Notes: generated by a model not told the origin, from the sequence alone. Counted from the stretch's first letter, positions 9,064 to 22,652 are shown. The stretch: 64,000 nt of DNA from Psychrobacter sp. P11G3 (GCF_001435845.1 NZ_CM003596.1:2961298-3025297), one strand, 5' to 3'. Program-made: numbers and translations.

Positions 9064-9095
9064 AAAGCCCCCAACGCTAACGCGTTGGGGGCTTT
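9064..9095 (-). terminator. rRNA operon terminator
   Basis: A 14-bp perfect stem (AAAGCCCCCAACGC / GCGTTGGGGGCTTT) with a 4-base loop is followed in the minus direction by a T-rich run. It lies 15 bases after the 5S gene. Confidence 0.9.
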
Positions 9096-9109
9096 ATCTA
9101 GAATAGAGA

Positions 9110-9223
9110 GCTGACGATGACCTACTCTCACATGGGCGAACCACACTACCATTGGCGCTACGATGTTTCACTTCTGAGTTCGGGAAGGGATCAGGTGGGG
9201 CCATCGCGCTATTGTCGTCAGCA
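9110..9223 (-). rRNA. rrf: 5S ribosomal RNA
   Basis: The minus strand reads through a typical gammaproteobacterial 5S rRNA, with the conserved CCCGAACTCAGAAGTGAAAC core and complementary ends (GCTGACGA / TCGTCAGC) that form helix I. The length of about 114 bases is normal. It is the last gene of the operon. The ends are estimated from the helix, to within a few bases. Confidence 0.92.
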
Positions 9224-9409
9224 AAGGGGGTTAGATATGAGTCTGTTGTTGTTTTTATTGACATCAAGTTTGAGCTTGTTGTCGATCAACTTGTAACCTA
9301 ACTGAATCAAGGTTAAAGGTGATATCGAAATGTTCTGTCTGTTTCTATAGCCTGAGCTATACAAGATAGATTAATTAGACTTGTATACAAACCACTTGGG
9401 TGTTGTATG

Positions 9410-12262
<2,853 letters not shown>

Positions 12263-12609
12263 ATACAACCCCAAGTAGTCTTTCGACTTCTAAGTGTCAT
12301 ACAATCTAATTATGATAACGATATCACCTATGTTTATACGCTTGATTCAGTTCTCTTTACTTTTTTTAATAACTCACCCCTGGGATAACAACTGATGTCG
12401 TTAAGAGGCGAGTTATTAAGGTTAGGAAGTGCGCGTGAACACGCTCATCCTAACCCAGACTCATATCTATGTTTTTAAATAGTCTCTATGCTCTCGTCGA
12501 GTCACAGATTCTGTATAAAACAGAAAGAAGTAATCAATTAAAATCACTTGTTTCTATTTAATACCTATTTATTTATTGGCATCTAAAGCTTACTTAACCG
12601 TCTTAGTAG
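12263..12609 (-). other. 23S-tRNA-Ala internal transcribed spacer
   Basis: This 347-base spacer holds no gene. It contains two adjacent hairpins: TTAATAACTC (12366-12375) with GAGTTATTAA (12410-12419), and GGTTAGGA (12420-12427) with TCCTAACC (12448-12455), the latter with an inner GCGTG/CACGC stem. They probably fold in the precursor RNA and may guide processing. Confidence 0.65.
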
Positions 12610-12685
12610 TGGTGGAGCCAAACGGAGTCGAACCGTTGACCTCCTGCGTGCAAGGCAGGCGCTCTACCAACTGAGCTATGGCCCC
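12610..12685 (-). tRNA. tRNA-Ala (TGC)
   Basis: The minus strand folds into a 76-base tRNA that begins GGGGCCATAGCTCAG and ends with an encoded CCA. The anticodon loop reads CTTGCAC, giving anticodon TGC. It is one of the two spacer tRNAs of the rRNA operon and is released from the same transcript. Confidence 0.96.
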
Positions 12686-12694
12686 ATTGTAAAA

Positions 12695-12771
12695 TGGTGG
12701 GTCTAGGTGGACTTGAACCACCGACCCCCGCGTTATCAACACGGTGCTCTAACCAGCTGAGCTACAGACCC
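12695..12771 (-). tRNA. tRNA-Ile (GAT)
   Basis: The minus strand folds into a 77-base tRNA that begins GGGTCTGTAGCTCAG and ends with an encoded CCA. The anticodon loop reads TTGATAA, giving anticodon GAT. It lies 9 bases from tRNA-Ala on the 16S side, the usual Ile-Ala order. Confidence 0.96.
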
Positions 12772-12846
12772 TAATACGTTTTTTAAAAACGTAAGCTTAA
12801 ACTAAAGAACAACTTGTTGTGAATTCTTGCTGACCGAATGCGTCTA

Positions 12847-14385
<1,539 letters not shown>

Positions 14386-14698
14386 AATCTTGCTATGAAG
14401 CTCTTTAAAGAAGCTTCTAAACTTGGCTCATCTAATCTGGCAAAATCGCTAAAAATTATGTTCGTAATGAATTAACTTTGAGTTTTTCTGCTGTCTTAAA
14501 TGATAATTTTTATAGTTAATAATCTTTCCGAAAAGAAAAGATAGTCAACTTTATTTTTTAGCATTCTGAATCAGCAAAAATCCACACAAGTTGTTCTTTA
14601 GTTATGCTTTTAAATAATGTCTGACACTGTCGTCCAGTGCTAGTATTTCAAACTAAATAAGTCAGCCAATGTGGCTTATCCTATTTAGCGAGCTGACC

Positions 14699-14726
14699 AT
14701 CATATCATGTTTTAATAGTCTGTCAA
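14699..14726 (-). promoter_or_regulatory. rRNA promoter P2
   Basis: On the minus strand a perfect -35 TTGACA (14721-14726) and a -10 TATGAT (14699-14704) are separated by 16 bases. An A/T-rich run lies immediately upstream and could serve as an UP element. Confidence 0.75.
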
Positions 14727-14818
14727 CTTCTTTTTTTAATTTGTTTCAACAAGTTAACTGGGTTATTAATGTGTAATCTACACACTAGATACTTCCAGCT
14801 CGTCTTGATGAGGTGCGT

Positions 14819-14846
14819 ATTATAAACGGTTTAACTTTTGTGTCAA
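14819..14846 (-). promoter_or_regulatory. rRNA promoter P1
   Basis: On the minus strand a perfect -35 TTGACA (14841-14846) and a perfect -10 TATAAT (14819-14824) are separated by 16 bases, the short spacing common at rRNA promoters. CGC follows the -10, but a GC-rich discriminator is only partly evident. Confidence 0.82.
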
Positions 14847-15069
14847 CCCGTTTTATTAATGTTTTTAATCTTATTTTAGTAGATGAATAAATCTGCATTT
14901 CTTTCAATGGGTTATCGTCTAATTAATTTCAATAAGTTTAGAGACTGACTATAAATGTACTCTTTACTATATTTTCTAATATCAAAAACGTTCAGCATTA
15001 CTAGACAGATACCTCATATTATCTCTGACCTTTATCTTCTATTAAAGCAACCATTTCTCTATTTCTACT

Positions 15070-15759
15070 TTATAACTTACCCATTTTTTCAAAAAACGCT
15101 TTATACGCCGCGACTTTCTTATCCAACGATAACGGATAGGCACGTGAGGTCGACGGTAACCTATATAGGGTTAGATTATTCACCTCAGCTTTCTGATTAT
15201 CTGTACTTTGCCATTGATAAGGGTAATCCATACTTTGATTGGTTTTCGGATGCTTTGATTTAGCAATTGGCTCATCTAGTAATCCGAGCAGTACTTCGGT
15301 CGCCTTGCCTCCTGTCGTAAACAATGACTTTACCTTTGGCACTTGCGGCAAGATAACATCTAGATCAACAGGTGTGACTACTGTTAAATTTTTATCCGAA
15401 GCGTTACCCGTCTCACGGATGGCCTGCTTTACTGTCGGACAAGAAGCAATGCCACGTTCAAACATAAAATCTCGAATGCGCTCAGGGTCAAAGCGCTTCT
15501 CATCGCCTATTCTAAAGTAGTCAGCATTATCAAAAAATACTCGACCATATATTCGCCACATATCATTATAAAAATTAGGATAATGAAAGCTCATCGCCCA
15601 TTTATCAGCAGTCGGTGGGAACGTACCCATCATCATGACTGTTGCATTGGGCGGTAAGACAGGCTCAAAAGGATGGGTTTCAAGCTCTGTGGCTTTGTCA
15701 TCCAATGATTTTGATTCAGTAGCAGTGGTTTTTTGAGTGCTTGATGTTTTTATAGTCAT
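15070..15759 (-). CDS. Uracil-DNA glycosylase superfamily protein
   Basis: The 229-residue protein appears to be a base-excision DNA glycosylase of the UDG fold. Motif 1 is seen as M-M-G-T-F-P-P-T-A-D-K-W, with the downstream Y-P-N-F-Y-N-D-M-W-R-I-Y-G that resembles the H/YPxNxFW region of family 6 (hypoxanthine-type) enzymes. Motif 2 is seen as R-L-P-S-T-S-R-A-Y near residue 205. The first 35 residues are polar, probably disordered and lack a signal peptide. It is a single gene facing away from upp. The substrate (uracil, hypoxanthine or another lesion) cannot be decided by eye, and the family assignment is moderately secure. Confidence 0.72.
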   Translation of the reverse strand: MTIKTSSTQKTTATESKSLDDKATELETHPFEPVLPPNATVMMMGTFPPTADKWAMSFHYPNFYNDMWRIYGRVFFDNADYFRIGDEKRFDPERIRDFMFERGIASCPTVKQAIRETGNASDKNLTVVTPVDLDVILPQVPKVKSLFTTGGKATEVLLGLLDEPIAKSKHPKTNQSMDYPYQWQSTDNQKAEVNNLTLYRLPSTSRAYPLSLDKKVAAYKAFFEKMGKL

Positions 15760-16117
15760 GATATTCTTCGTCAGAAAAGCGGTTTTTTTGGTATCATAGC
15801 AAGTCTAAACACTACCTCACTTATAATCACGTTATATAGTCAAACTTAGTCGGTTCAATCAGTTGACTTAAATAGCGCGATATCATTTTACTTAGCCTGA
15901 ATTGCTTAGGCTTTGATGGCAGCTGTGAACGCAAATATTGTGATTGCGATAAATGAGCACTGTTGTAAAGTAGTTAATTGGCTTGATTGTAAAGGGTTTC
16001 ACTTTACTATTTACGAGCTAAGAATATGGTTAAAGTGCGGTAAATGTTTGTATCTTTTATACTAATAGCAACCGCAGTAACTGCGCAAGCATCAGACAAG
16101 AAACCAAGAGAGTACTT
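15760..16117. other. Divergent intergenic region, glycosylase/upp
   Basis: This 358-base region separates two divergent genes and must hold both promoters. A weak upp promoter candidate is TTGATT (15983-15988) with TACTAT (16005-16010). No gene is visible. Confidence 0.45.
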
Positions 16118-16777
16118 ATGAGTGACTTAAACAGCGATTTAAAAATTACGGTAATCGATCATCCACTAGTCCGTCATAAACTCAGCCTTATGCGCGAAAA
16201 AGACTGTAGTACTTATAAATTTCGTACATTGACCAAAGAGCTTGCGCGCTTGATGGCTTATGAAGCAAGCCGTGATTTTGAAATCGAAACTTTCCCAATG
16301 GAAGGCTGGTGTGGCGAGATCACTGGTGAGCAAATCATCGGTAAGACGGCGACGATCGTACCGATTTTACGCGCAGGTATTGGCATGCTTGATGGGGTGC
16401 TCGATTTGATCCCTACTGCTAAGATTTCTGTGGTCGGTCTACAACGTGATGAAGAAACGTTGCAGCCAGTACCGTTCTTTGAAAAATTCGTGAGCCACAT
16501 GGACAAACGTCCTGCGCTAATCATTGATCCAATGCTAGCCACGGGCGGCTCAATGGTTGCGACTATTGAGATGTTAAAGAAAAATGGCTGTACTAATATT
16601 AAAGCATTGGTATTGGTTGCTGCACCTGAAGGCGTACGCTTGGTAAATGAAGCGCATCCTGACGTGACTATCTATACCGCTGCATTAGATAGCCATTTGG
16701 ATGAGCACGGTTACATCATCCCAGGTCTAGGCGATGCTGGTGATAAGATTTTTGGTAAGCAATTATCGAATAGATAA
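16118..16777 (+). CDS. upp: Uracil phosphoribosyltransferase
   Basis: The enzyme (219 residues) joins uracil and PRPP to make UMP in pyrimidine salvage. The PRPP-binding loop [11 protein letters not shown] is intact, as are the upstream P-I-L-R-A-G-I-G-M motif and the uracil-binding region [11 protein letters not shown] near the C terminus. The length is a little over the usual 208. The next gene starts 73 bases later on the same strand with no terminator between, so the two may be cotranscribed. Confidence 0.96.
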   Translation: MSDLNSDLKITVIDHPLVRHKLSLMREKDCSTYKFRTLTKELARLMAYEASRDFEIETFPMEGWCGEITGEQIIGKTATIVPILRAGIGMLDGVLDLIPTAKISVVGLQRDEETLQPVPFFEKFVSHMDKRPALIIDPMLATGGSMVATIEMLKKNGCTNIKALVLVAAPEGVRLVNEAHPDVTIYTAALDSHLDEHGYIIPGLGDAGDKIFGKQLSNR

Positions 16778-16850
16778 GTCTCATTAGGGTAAATAAAGCC
16801 GTCATCAAAATTATGGCAATAGCAGACAACATCAATAATAAGGATAGATC

Positions 16851-17600
16851 ATGAACGTATTGATTACAGGAGCGAGCGCGGGTTTTGGTAAAGCGTTGGT
16901 AGAGCGTTTGGTTGCTAACGGCCATCGCGTGGTTGGTTGCGCCAGACGCCTTGATAAACTGAATGCTTTGGCAGAGACTTTAGGTGAGGCTTTTTTACCC
17001 GTCGTTATGGATGTGAGTGATACAGCTTCTATCCCGCAAATCATTGCTGACTTGCCTGATGGTTTTAAACAGATCGATGTCTTGGTCAATAATGCAGGAT
17101 TGGCACTGGGTACAGAGCCTGCTCACAAGGCCAGTCTAGATGACTGGATGCGTATGACTGATACCAACATTAAAGGCTTGATGGCGTTGACCCATGCGGT
17201 CTTGCCAGCGATGGTTGAGCGTGACAGTGGCTATGTCATCAATGTCGGTTCGATTGCTGGTAGCTGGCCTTACTTTGGTGGTAACGTTTACGGTGCAACT
17301 AAAGCGTTTGTAAAACAGTTCAGCTTAAACTTGCGAGCGGATTTGATTGGTACCCAAGTGCGTGTGACCAACCTTGAGCCTGGTAATGTGGCTGGCACTG
17401 AGTTTTCAAACGTGCGCTATCATGGCGATGATGACAAAGCTGCCAAGGTTTATGACGGTTTTAGAACTATGACAGGTGAAGATATCGGTGATATTTTGTT
17501 ATGGCTAATTGAGTCACCTGCTCATATTAACGTCAACCGTCTAGAAGTAATGCCAGTCGCCCAGACTTATAATGGACTAACGATTGCCAAGCAAAATTAA
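16851..17600 (+). CDS. SDR oxidoreductase, YdfG-like
   Basis: This short-chain dehydrogenase (249 residues) carries the NAD(P)-binding motif G-A-S-A-G-F-G (residues 7-13), N-N-A-G-L-A near residue 80 and the catalytic Y-G-A-T-K. The tail, with N-V-N-R-L-E-V-M-P-V and the YdfG-like stretch L-E-P-G-N-V-A-G-T-E-F-S, matches the NADP-dependent 3-hydroxy acid (serine/malonic semialdehyde) dehydrogenases. AAGGA lies 7 bases before the ATG. It follows upp closely. Its transcript probably ends at a hairpin inside the 3' end of the converging gene (17691-17724). The substrate is inferred from the family. Confidence 0.88.
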   Translation: MNVLITGASAGFGKALVERLVANGHRVVGCARRLDKLNALAETLGEAFLPVVMDVSDTASIPQIIADLPDGFKQIDVLVNNAGLALGTEPAHKASLDDWMRMTDTNIKGLMALTHAVLPAMVERDSGYVINVGSIAGSWPYFGGNVYGATKAFVKQFSLNLRADLIGTQVRVTNLEPGNVAGTEFSNVRYHGDDDKAAKVYDGFRTMTGEDIGDILLWLIESPAHINVNRLEVMPVAQTYNGLTIAKQN

Positions 17601-17669
17601 TATTAACTGCTCGGCTAGTTATAGTATCAATGTTGATTATAGATATATCACTTATCAATACCGAACCTG

Positions 17670-18350
17670 TTAGCGTATCTCATACGATCGAAGCAATATA
17701 GAGTCATCTATATTGCTTTTTTTTATGTCTTCAATAGCTTGCTCATTGAGCAAACGCAAATCCTGAAAGTCCAAAATCAGCACTTCATTACGCAGACGTT
17801 CGCTAGTGCGTTTATTATGACGTATCGCAAACCCTAAAACTTGCTTACCAGTGATAGTTATCTGATTAATAATTAACTTTGAAGTATTCACGGTCAGCTT
17901 TTGTGCCAGATTCTCAGACATTGTCTGAGCATTTATTATTGCCGTTGCCGGATTCACCGTAGTGGTTAACGTCTTAGTCTGTCGTACACTTTTGGGCATA
18001 TCTCCTGCAAAAAACAATACCTGACCTAATGGTAAATACTGCGCATGCCGTACTAATTCTTGACGGAACAATGCAGGCATATCTGTATTAAAACTGTCTT
18101 CTGTCTGCTGATAGAATGCGGTGAAGTTACGATGCAAATAACGCCCAAATACTGTGGTATTAATCCATTCTTGATAAATATCATCTGCCAATAACTGCTT
18201 CGTAAAAGCACTGGCATCAATTGTGACCTCCCTACTCAAAGTAGCAGACAGCATCGATAGTAAAAGCGTCTGCGGACTGGTAAATGTCTGCTGCTGCCAT
18301 ACTTGTGGATATAGGCTACTATCGAGTAATGGCAAGGTTGATCTACTCAT
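17670..18350 (-). CDS. Hypothetical protein, possible ART-like fold
   Basis: I do not recognise this 226-residue protein with certainty. It has no signal peptide or membrane helix. The middle reads L-P-L-G-Q-V-L-F-F-A-G-D-M-P, then T-L-T-T-T-V-N-P-A-T-A, and the C-terminal third has N-E-V-L-I-L-D-F-Q-D-L-R. This order of a strand, a Ser/Thr-rich strand and a late strand starting N-E loosely recalls ADP-ribosyltransferase domains, but a clean R-S-E triad is not evident. AAGGA lies 9 bases before the ATG. It stands alone, and its 3' end overlaps the terminator of the converging SDR gene. The ART idea is a weak inference. Confidence 0.6.
   Translation of the reverse strand: MSRSTLPLLDSSLYPQVWQQQTFTSPQTLLLSMLSATLSREVTIDASAFTKQLLADDIYQEWINTTVFGRYLHRNFTAFYQQTEDSFNTDMPALFRQELVRHAQYLPLGQVLFFAGDMPKSVRQTKTLTTTVNPATAIINAQTMSENLAQKLTVNTSKLIINQITITGKQVLGFAIRHNKRTSERLRNEVLILDFQDLRLLNEQAIEDIKKSNIDDSILLRSYEIR
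17691..17724 (+). terminator. Terminator for SDR gene, inside opposing CDS
   Basis: A 12-bp perfect stem (AAGCAATATAGA / TCTATATTGCTT) with loop GTCA is followed by eight T residues on the plus strand. It lies 90 bases after the SDR stop codon but within the last 55 bases of the coding sequence of the opposite gene. Confidence 0.82.
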
Positions 18351-18541
18351 GCACTTGTATCCTTGTCAGTTAATGCTACTGCTTTTACCGCCAGCCAAAT
18401 TCTATGCTATGGTCAGGTGACAGCTTTAATATAGCAGTCTTTTATTCGCGGTATAACTATTTTGTCGCGGTGTATTCTACCGCAATACTTTCTTAGCTAA
18501 ATTGACCGAGACAGCTTGAAAAATCAAAGAGATATCACTCT

Positions 18542-19510
18542 ATGAAAAAAGACCTCATACCCTTTCCTACTCCCTACCAGTTAAAGACCATTACTGTCCA
18601 AACAGCCGATGGAACGCTGCTGCCCGTCTCTGTCATTGGCAAAGGTAAACCTGTCCTATTAATGCACGCTTTCGGTATGGATGCGAGGCAATTTTTGCCA
18701 TTTATTTTACCGCTCATTCAAGATTACTGCTTTTACTTGCCGCATTTTAGAGGGTTTGGTTTGGCCAGTGACCTAACGTTGCCAACGTTTGATTTTATTG
18801 AGCAATATACACAGGATTCCCAAGATGTATTTGAATACGTAAGTAAAGAAACTGGCTTTGAGGCTTTTCCTGTTGCCGCGATATCGATGGGAGCATTGGT
18901 CATGTGGGCATATTTTCAGCACTTTGGTACTCAGCGCGTGAGTCACTATCTGAATATTGACCAAGCACCGATTATTCATAATCAGCCAGACTGGCAAGGT
19001 GGCGGTGTATTCGGTACACGACAAACCGAATTGTTTGCGCAATTTACACGATTAATTACCGACACTGCCCCTTATCTACAAGCCGAGCAAATGGTTGACT
19101 TCCGTCACCTGCCCTATCGATTAAAAGTAAATTTATTAGACATGGAACGCTCTTTTTCTCTGCTCTCTGTTAGTAGCAAACCTTCGCAATTATTGGTAAA
19201 AGCCCTCAGTTATCGGGCACCACACAAAATCTCATTAATGGAACACGCGACTTGGCAACACAAACTGCGCTGCCTATCGGCTTATGTTGCGCTGCCCTAC
19301 GATTACCGAGATGTTTTGCCCACTATCAATATTCCGACTACTTTACTAATTGGTGCGCGCTCGCAGTTATATCATGCAGAATGGCAACAGCGTTTGACCA
19401 CTCTGCTGCCCCATGCACGTAGTATTATTTTGCCAACATCAGGGCATGCTGTACCAATGGATGCACCAGTTAGTTTTTATAAAGTATTGAAAGAGTTTCT
19501 GAACGCTTAA
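18542..19510 (+). CDS. Alpha/beta hydrolase
   Basis: The 322-residue protein has the alpha/beta hydrolase layout: a strand and oxyanion segment V-L-L-M-H-A-F-G-M-D, the nucleophile elbow A-I-S-M-G-A with Ser near residue 118, and a late catalytic His in S-G-H-A-V-P-M. A lid-like insertion occupies about residues 140-240. There is no signal peptide, so it is probably cytoplasmic. It is a single-gene unit with a terminator 20 bases after its stop. The class fits an esterase or a lactone or ester hydrolase; the substrate is unknown. Confidence 0.85.
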   Translation: MKKDLIPFPTPYQLKTITVQTADGTLLPVSVIGKGKPVLLMHAFGMDARQFLPFILPLIQDYCFYLPHFRGFGLASDLTLPTFDFIEQYTQDSQDVFEYVSKETGFEAFPVAAISMGALVMWAYFQHFGTQRVSHYLNIDQAPIIHNQPDWQGGGVFGTRQTELFAQFTRLITDTAPYLQAEQMVDFRHLPYRLKVNLLDMERSFSLLSVSSKPSQLLVKALSYRAPHKISLMEHATWQHKLRCLSAYVALPYDYRDVLPTINIPTTLLIGARSQLYHAEWQQRLTTLLPHARSIILPTSGHAVPMDAPVSFYKVLKEFLNA

Positions 19511-19528
19511 TTATGGGTTTTTAATAAT

Positions 19529-19566
19529 GCACAAAAAAACGACCTCAACGGGTCGCTTTTTTGTGC
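19529..19566. terminator. Bidirectional terminator
   Basis: The inverted repeat GCACAAAAAAACGACC / GGGTCGCTTTTTTGTGC has a 5-base loop and lies between the convergent hydrolase and DUF1653 genes, so it can serve both. Confidence 0.82.
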
Positions 19567-19597
19567 GCTAAATTCAATCTGAATCGTTGGCTAAGTA

Positions 19598-19825
19598 TTA
19601 ATCATTCAATGGTTTAATCAATTCAAATCGTGGAATTTCTTTACCATCGACCGTGACCGTTTCAGCGAACATCGCAAGCGGACGTGCCCACACGCCATAT
19701 TCACCGTATAGGCAACGATATACCACTAGCGATTCCTCGGTTTCTGAATGCTGCGCCACATGCAATACTTGATACAAACTGCCTTTATAGTGACGGTAGA
19801 TGCCTTGAGAGATGGTTTTAGTCAT
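19598..19825 (-). CDS. DUF1653 domain protein
   Basis: This 75-residue protein is a single DUF1653 domain, recognised by G-I-Y-R-H-Y-K-G-S-L-Y-Q-V-L near the start, L-V-V-Y-R-C-L-Y-G-E-Y-G-V-W-A-R-P and R-F-E-L-I at the end. The family is small, beta-rich and of unknown biochemical role; members occur alone or attached to other domains. GGAG lies 8 bases before the ATG. The gene is 98 bases downstream of tyrS on the same strand and may be in its transcript, but no functional link is known. Confidence 0.9.
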   Translation of the reverse strand: MTKTISQGIYRHYKGSLYQVLHVAQHSETEESLVVYRCLYGEYGVWARPLAMFAETVTVDGKEIPRFELIKPLND

Positions 19826-19923
19826 AGCAAACTCCTACTATTAAAAATGGCTGCTAATTGTCGCTTCATAAAAAAGGTCGACAATTACTGCCGACCTCGC
19901 TCTTAATCATTTTTATAGATTAT

Positions 19924-21135
19924 CTAACCAACCGTCACTTTTGCATACGCTTTCTTGCCAGCTTGAATCACGACCGTTTGACCTGAGGTTAGACTAAAGC
20001 CACCATCAACGACTTCGCCATCTACTTTTACCGCGCCACGTTTCACCATATCTTTGGCTGCTGAGTTGTTTTTAGCGAGCTTGGCTTGGTTCAATACTTG
20101 AGTGATGAATAACGCATTTTGCCCTTCTAAATCAAGCATCACTTCTGGCAAGTCAACTGGTAGCTCGCCATCTGCTAAAACGTTACCGGCAGATTTGTGC
20201 GCATTAGCAGCGGCATCAGCATCATGGAAACGTTCGATTAACTCTTCGGCTAAGATACGTTTGATTTCTTGTGGGTTGCGTCCGTCTTCCATTTCACGCA
20301 TCAAGCTTGCCACTTCTTCCATTGGCTTAAAGCTTAAAAACTCAAAGTAGCGATGGATCAGTGTGTCCGGCATCGACAGGATTTTTTGATACATGGTGCC
20401 TGGTGCATCATAGATAGCGACATAGTTGCCCAGTGATTTGGACATTTTGTTGACACCATCTAGCCCTTCTAAGATTGGCACAGTAATACAAACTTGCGGC
20501 TCTTGGCCATAGCGTCCTTGCAGCGTGCGACCCATTAGCAAGTTAAAGGTCTGATCGGTACCGCCAAGCTCAACGTCGGCTTTTAGGGCGATAGAATCGT
20601 AGCCTTGTACTAAAGGATAAAGAAACTCATGGATTGAGATGGGCGTTTGTGATGCATAGCGTTTAGAGAAGTCATCACGCTCTAGCATACGCGAAACGGT
20701 TTGCTGACTGGCAAGCTGAATCATGTCAGCGGCGCTCATGTCATTGAACCACTCAGAGTTAAAGACCACGCGAGTCTTTTCTTTGTCCAAGATTTTAAAT
20801 ACTTGCTCAGCATAAGTCGTGGCGTTGGCTTTGATTTGCTCATCAGTCAACGGTGGACGTGTGCTGTTTTTGCCAGAAGGGTCACCAATCTTGGCGGTAT
20901 AATCGCCGATTAAGAAATAAATCTCATGACCCAAATCTTGGAAATGCTTAAGTTTATTGATCAATACCGTGTGACCTAAATGTAGATCTGGTGCGGTAGG
21001 ATCAAAGCCTGCCTTGATACGTAATGGACGATTGAGCTTTAGCTTAGCCACTAAGTCATCTTCAGACAATATCTCTTGCGTGCCACGCTGAATAAGGGCC
21101 AGTTGTTCTTCTAGGGTGTAAGTTTGATTGGTCAT
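19924..21135 (-). CDS. tyrS: Tyrosyl-tRNA synthetase
   Basis: This enzyme charges tRNA-Tyr with tyrosine (403 residues). It is a class I synthetase with the HIGH-type motif H-L-G-H (residues 52-55), the K-M-S-K-S loop near residue 236, and a C-terminal S4 RNA-binding domain (about residues 340-403). The sequence [14 protein letters not shown] fits the TyrZ-like bacterial type. It is divergent from anmK with a 143-base gap. No T-box leader is visible, as expected for a gammaproteobacterium. Confidence 0.97.
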   Translation of the reverse strand: MTNQTYTLEEQLALIQRGTQEILSEDDLVAKLKLNRPLRIKAGFDPTAPDLHLGHTVLINKLKHFQDLGHEIYFLIGDYTAKIGDPSGKNSTRPPLTDEQIKANATTYAEQVFKILDKEKTRVVFNSEWFNDMSAADMIQLASQQTVSRMLERDDFSKRYASQTPISIHEFLYPLVQGYDSIALKADVELGGTDQTFNLLMGRTLQGRYGQEPQVCITVPILEGLDGVNKMSKSLGNYVAIYDAPGTMYQKILSMPDTLIHRYFEFLSFKPMEEVASLMREMEDGRNPQEIKRILAEELIERFHDADAAANAHKSAGNVLADGELPVDLPEVMLDLEGQNALFITQVLNQAKLAKNNSAAKDMVKRGAVKVDGEVVDGGFSLTSGQTVVIQAGKKAYAKVTVG

Positions 21136-21278
21136 GATGCTCTCTATATATCACTTTAATTGGGATTTTTATGAATGACGGTTACTGGCTCAACACCTTA
21201 GGAAGTTTAGAACCTCAAAAGGTCAGAAAAAATGCTAGAATTTGACGGATATACTAGCGTTTTTTAAGGTAAATTGCC

Positions 21279-22637
21279 ATGACCAACCCCGCATCGATTG
21301 CTGATACTGACCATAATGCCCTCGCAGACTTGCTTATGAATAATGGTTTGGATAACCCTTCAGACGATATTGATGATTTGACCTCTGATAATTCGAACTA
21401 TGCCACCTTAACGGATGCCCTTGAGCAAACCGTATTTGAAAGCTTCGATGATGGCTTATATATCGGCATGATGTCTGGCACCAGTTTGGATGGTATGGAT
21501 GCGGTTCTTTGTCAGTTTAATCCTGAGATGAGCAACGAAGATGGCACCCAACCGCCGATGAGACTGCTTACAACGTATAGCCAAGATTTTCCGCCACGTC
21601 TGCGTGAAGTACTATTGGCATTATGTCAGCCGAATGGCGTGAATCAACTCGTACCAGAGGCCGATGAACCAAGCAGTGAGTTGGATTGGTTCGGTTGGGC
21701 AAGTCGCGCGTATGCTGAGTTCGCGAGCGAAGTGGTCAATACGCTATTGCAACAATCAAATACCGATCCTGAGTCAGTGCTAGCGATTGGCTGTCATGGA
21801 CAAACCGTACGCCATCGCCCGCAGATGGGATTTACGTTGCAACTGGTTGATGCCAATATCATCGCTGAGCGCACAGGCATCAGCGTGGTCAGTGATTTCC
21901 GACGTCGTGACATGGCAGTTGGTGGTCAAGGCGCGCCGTTAGTACCTGCGTTTCATCAGGCATTATTTGCCAATCCCGATAGTACCCGTGTGCTATTAAA
22001 CTTAGGCGGTATTGCCAATATAACCGTCTTGCCAGCCAGTGAAGAAGTTCAAGTTGTTGGTTACGATACTGGACCTGCCAACTTATTATTGGATGCGTGG
22101 ATATCTTTGCATACCGACAATGCTTATGATGCAGGTGGCGCTTGGGCGCAGTCTGGAACCCTCATTGAGCCATTATTACAGCAATTTTTAGCACATCAGT
22201 TTTTTGCTCAGGCTCATCCAAAAAGCACAGGTCGTGAGGACTTTAATTTAACTTGGTTGCAGGACGAGCTACAGGCTTTTGAGCAAGCCAATGCTAACAT
22301 CAGTTACTCAGCAGCCGATGTGCAAGCAACCTTGACTGAGCTAACGGCTATCAGTGCCAGTACGCAAATCAATATGTTTGTCAGCCTTGCCAAAAACAGC
22401 TCGGTATATGTTTGCGGCGGCGGCGCATTGAATGACTATTTAATAGCACGCCTGCAAGCACACCTACCCCATTGCACAGTAAAAACCACTGAACATTTAG
22501 GGCTTGCGCCAACATGGGTAGAGGCCGTTGCTTTTGCATGGTTGGCCAGACAAACATTGATGGGTGAAACTGGTAATTTACCAGCGGTAACTGGTGCAAA
22601 TAAAGGCGTGGTATTGGGTCAAGTATGTTTTGCCTGA
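21279..22637 (+). CDS. anmK: Anhydro-N-acetylmuramic acid kinase
   Basis: The enzyme phosphorylates and hydrates 1,6-anhydro-MurNAc to MurNAc-6-P in peptidoglycan recycling. The ATP-binding motif G-M-M-S-G-T-S-L-D-G-M-D lies near residue 63, followed by G-C-H-G-Q-T-V-R-H, D-F-R-R-R-D-M-A-V-G-G-Q-G-A-P and G-Y-D-T-G-P-A-N. At 452 residues it is about 80 longer than usual. The extra part is a polar, Asp/Asn-rich N-terminal extension of about 57 residues, probably disordered. AAGG lies 9 bases before the ATG. A start nearer the kinase domain has no better ribosome site that I can see, so I keep the long form. Confidence 0.93.
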   Translation: MTNPASIADTDHNALADLLMNNGLDNPSDDIDDLTSDNSNYATLTDALEQTVFESFDDGLYIGMMSGTSLDGMDAVLCQFNPEMSNEDGTQPPMRLLTTYSQDFPPRLREVLLALCQPNGVNQLVPEADEPSSELDWFGWASRAYAEFASEVVNTLLQQSNTDPESVLAIGCHGQTVRHRPQMGFTLQLVDANIIAERTGISVVSDFRRRDMAVGGQGAPLVPAFHQALFANPDSTRVLLNLGGIANITVLPASEEVQVVGYDTGPANLLLDAWISLHTDNAYDAGGAWAQSGTLIEPLLQQFLAHQFFAQAHPKSTGREDFNLTWLQDELQAFEQANANISYSAADVQATLTELTAISASTQINMFVSLAKNSSVYVCGGGALNDYLIARLQAHLPHCTVKTTEHLGLAPTWVEAVAFAWLARQTLMGETGNLPAVTGANKGVVLGQVCFA

Positions 22638-22652
22638 CCAGTTAAATTTTAG

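Larger units (their letters stand above)
14386..15069. other. rRNA operon leader and promoter region
   Basis: This stretch has no gene. In the minus direction it carries promoters P1 and P2, an AT-rich segment upstream of P2 that may act as an UP element, and the 5' half of the 16S processing stem. The part beyond 14850 is AT-rich and separates the operon from the glycosylase gene. Confidence 0.7.
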
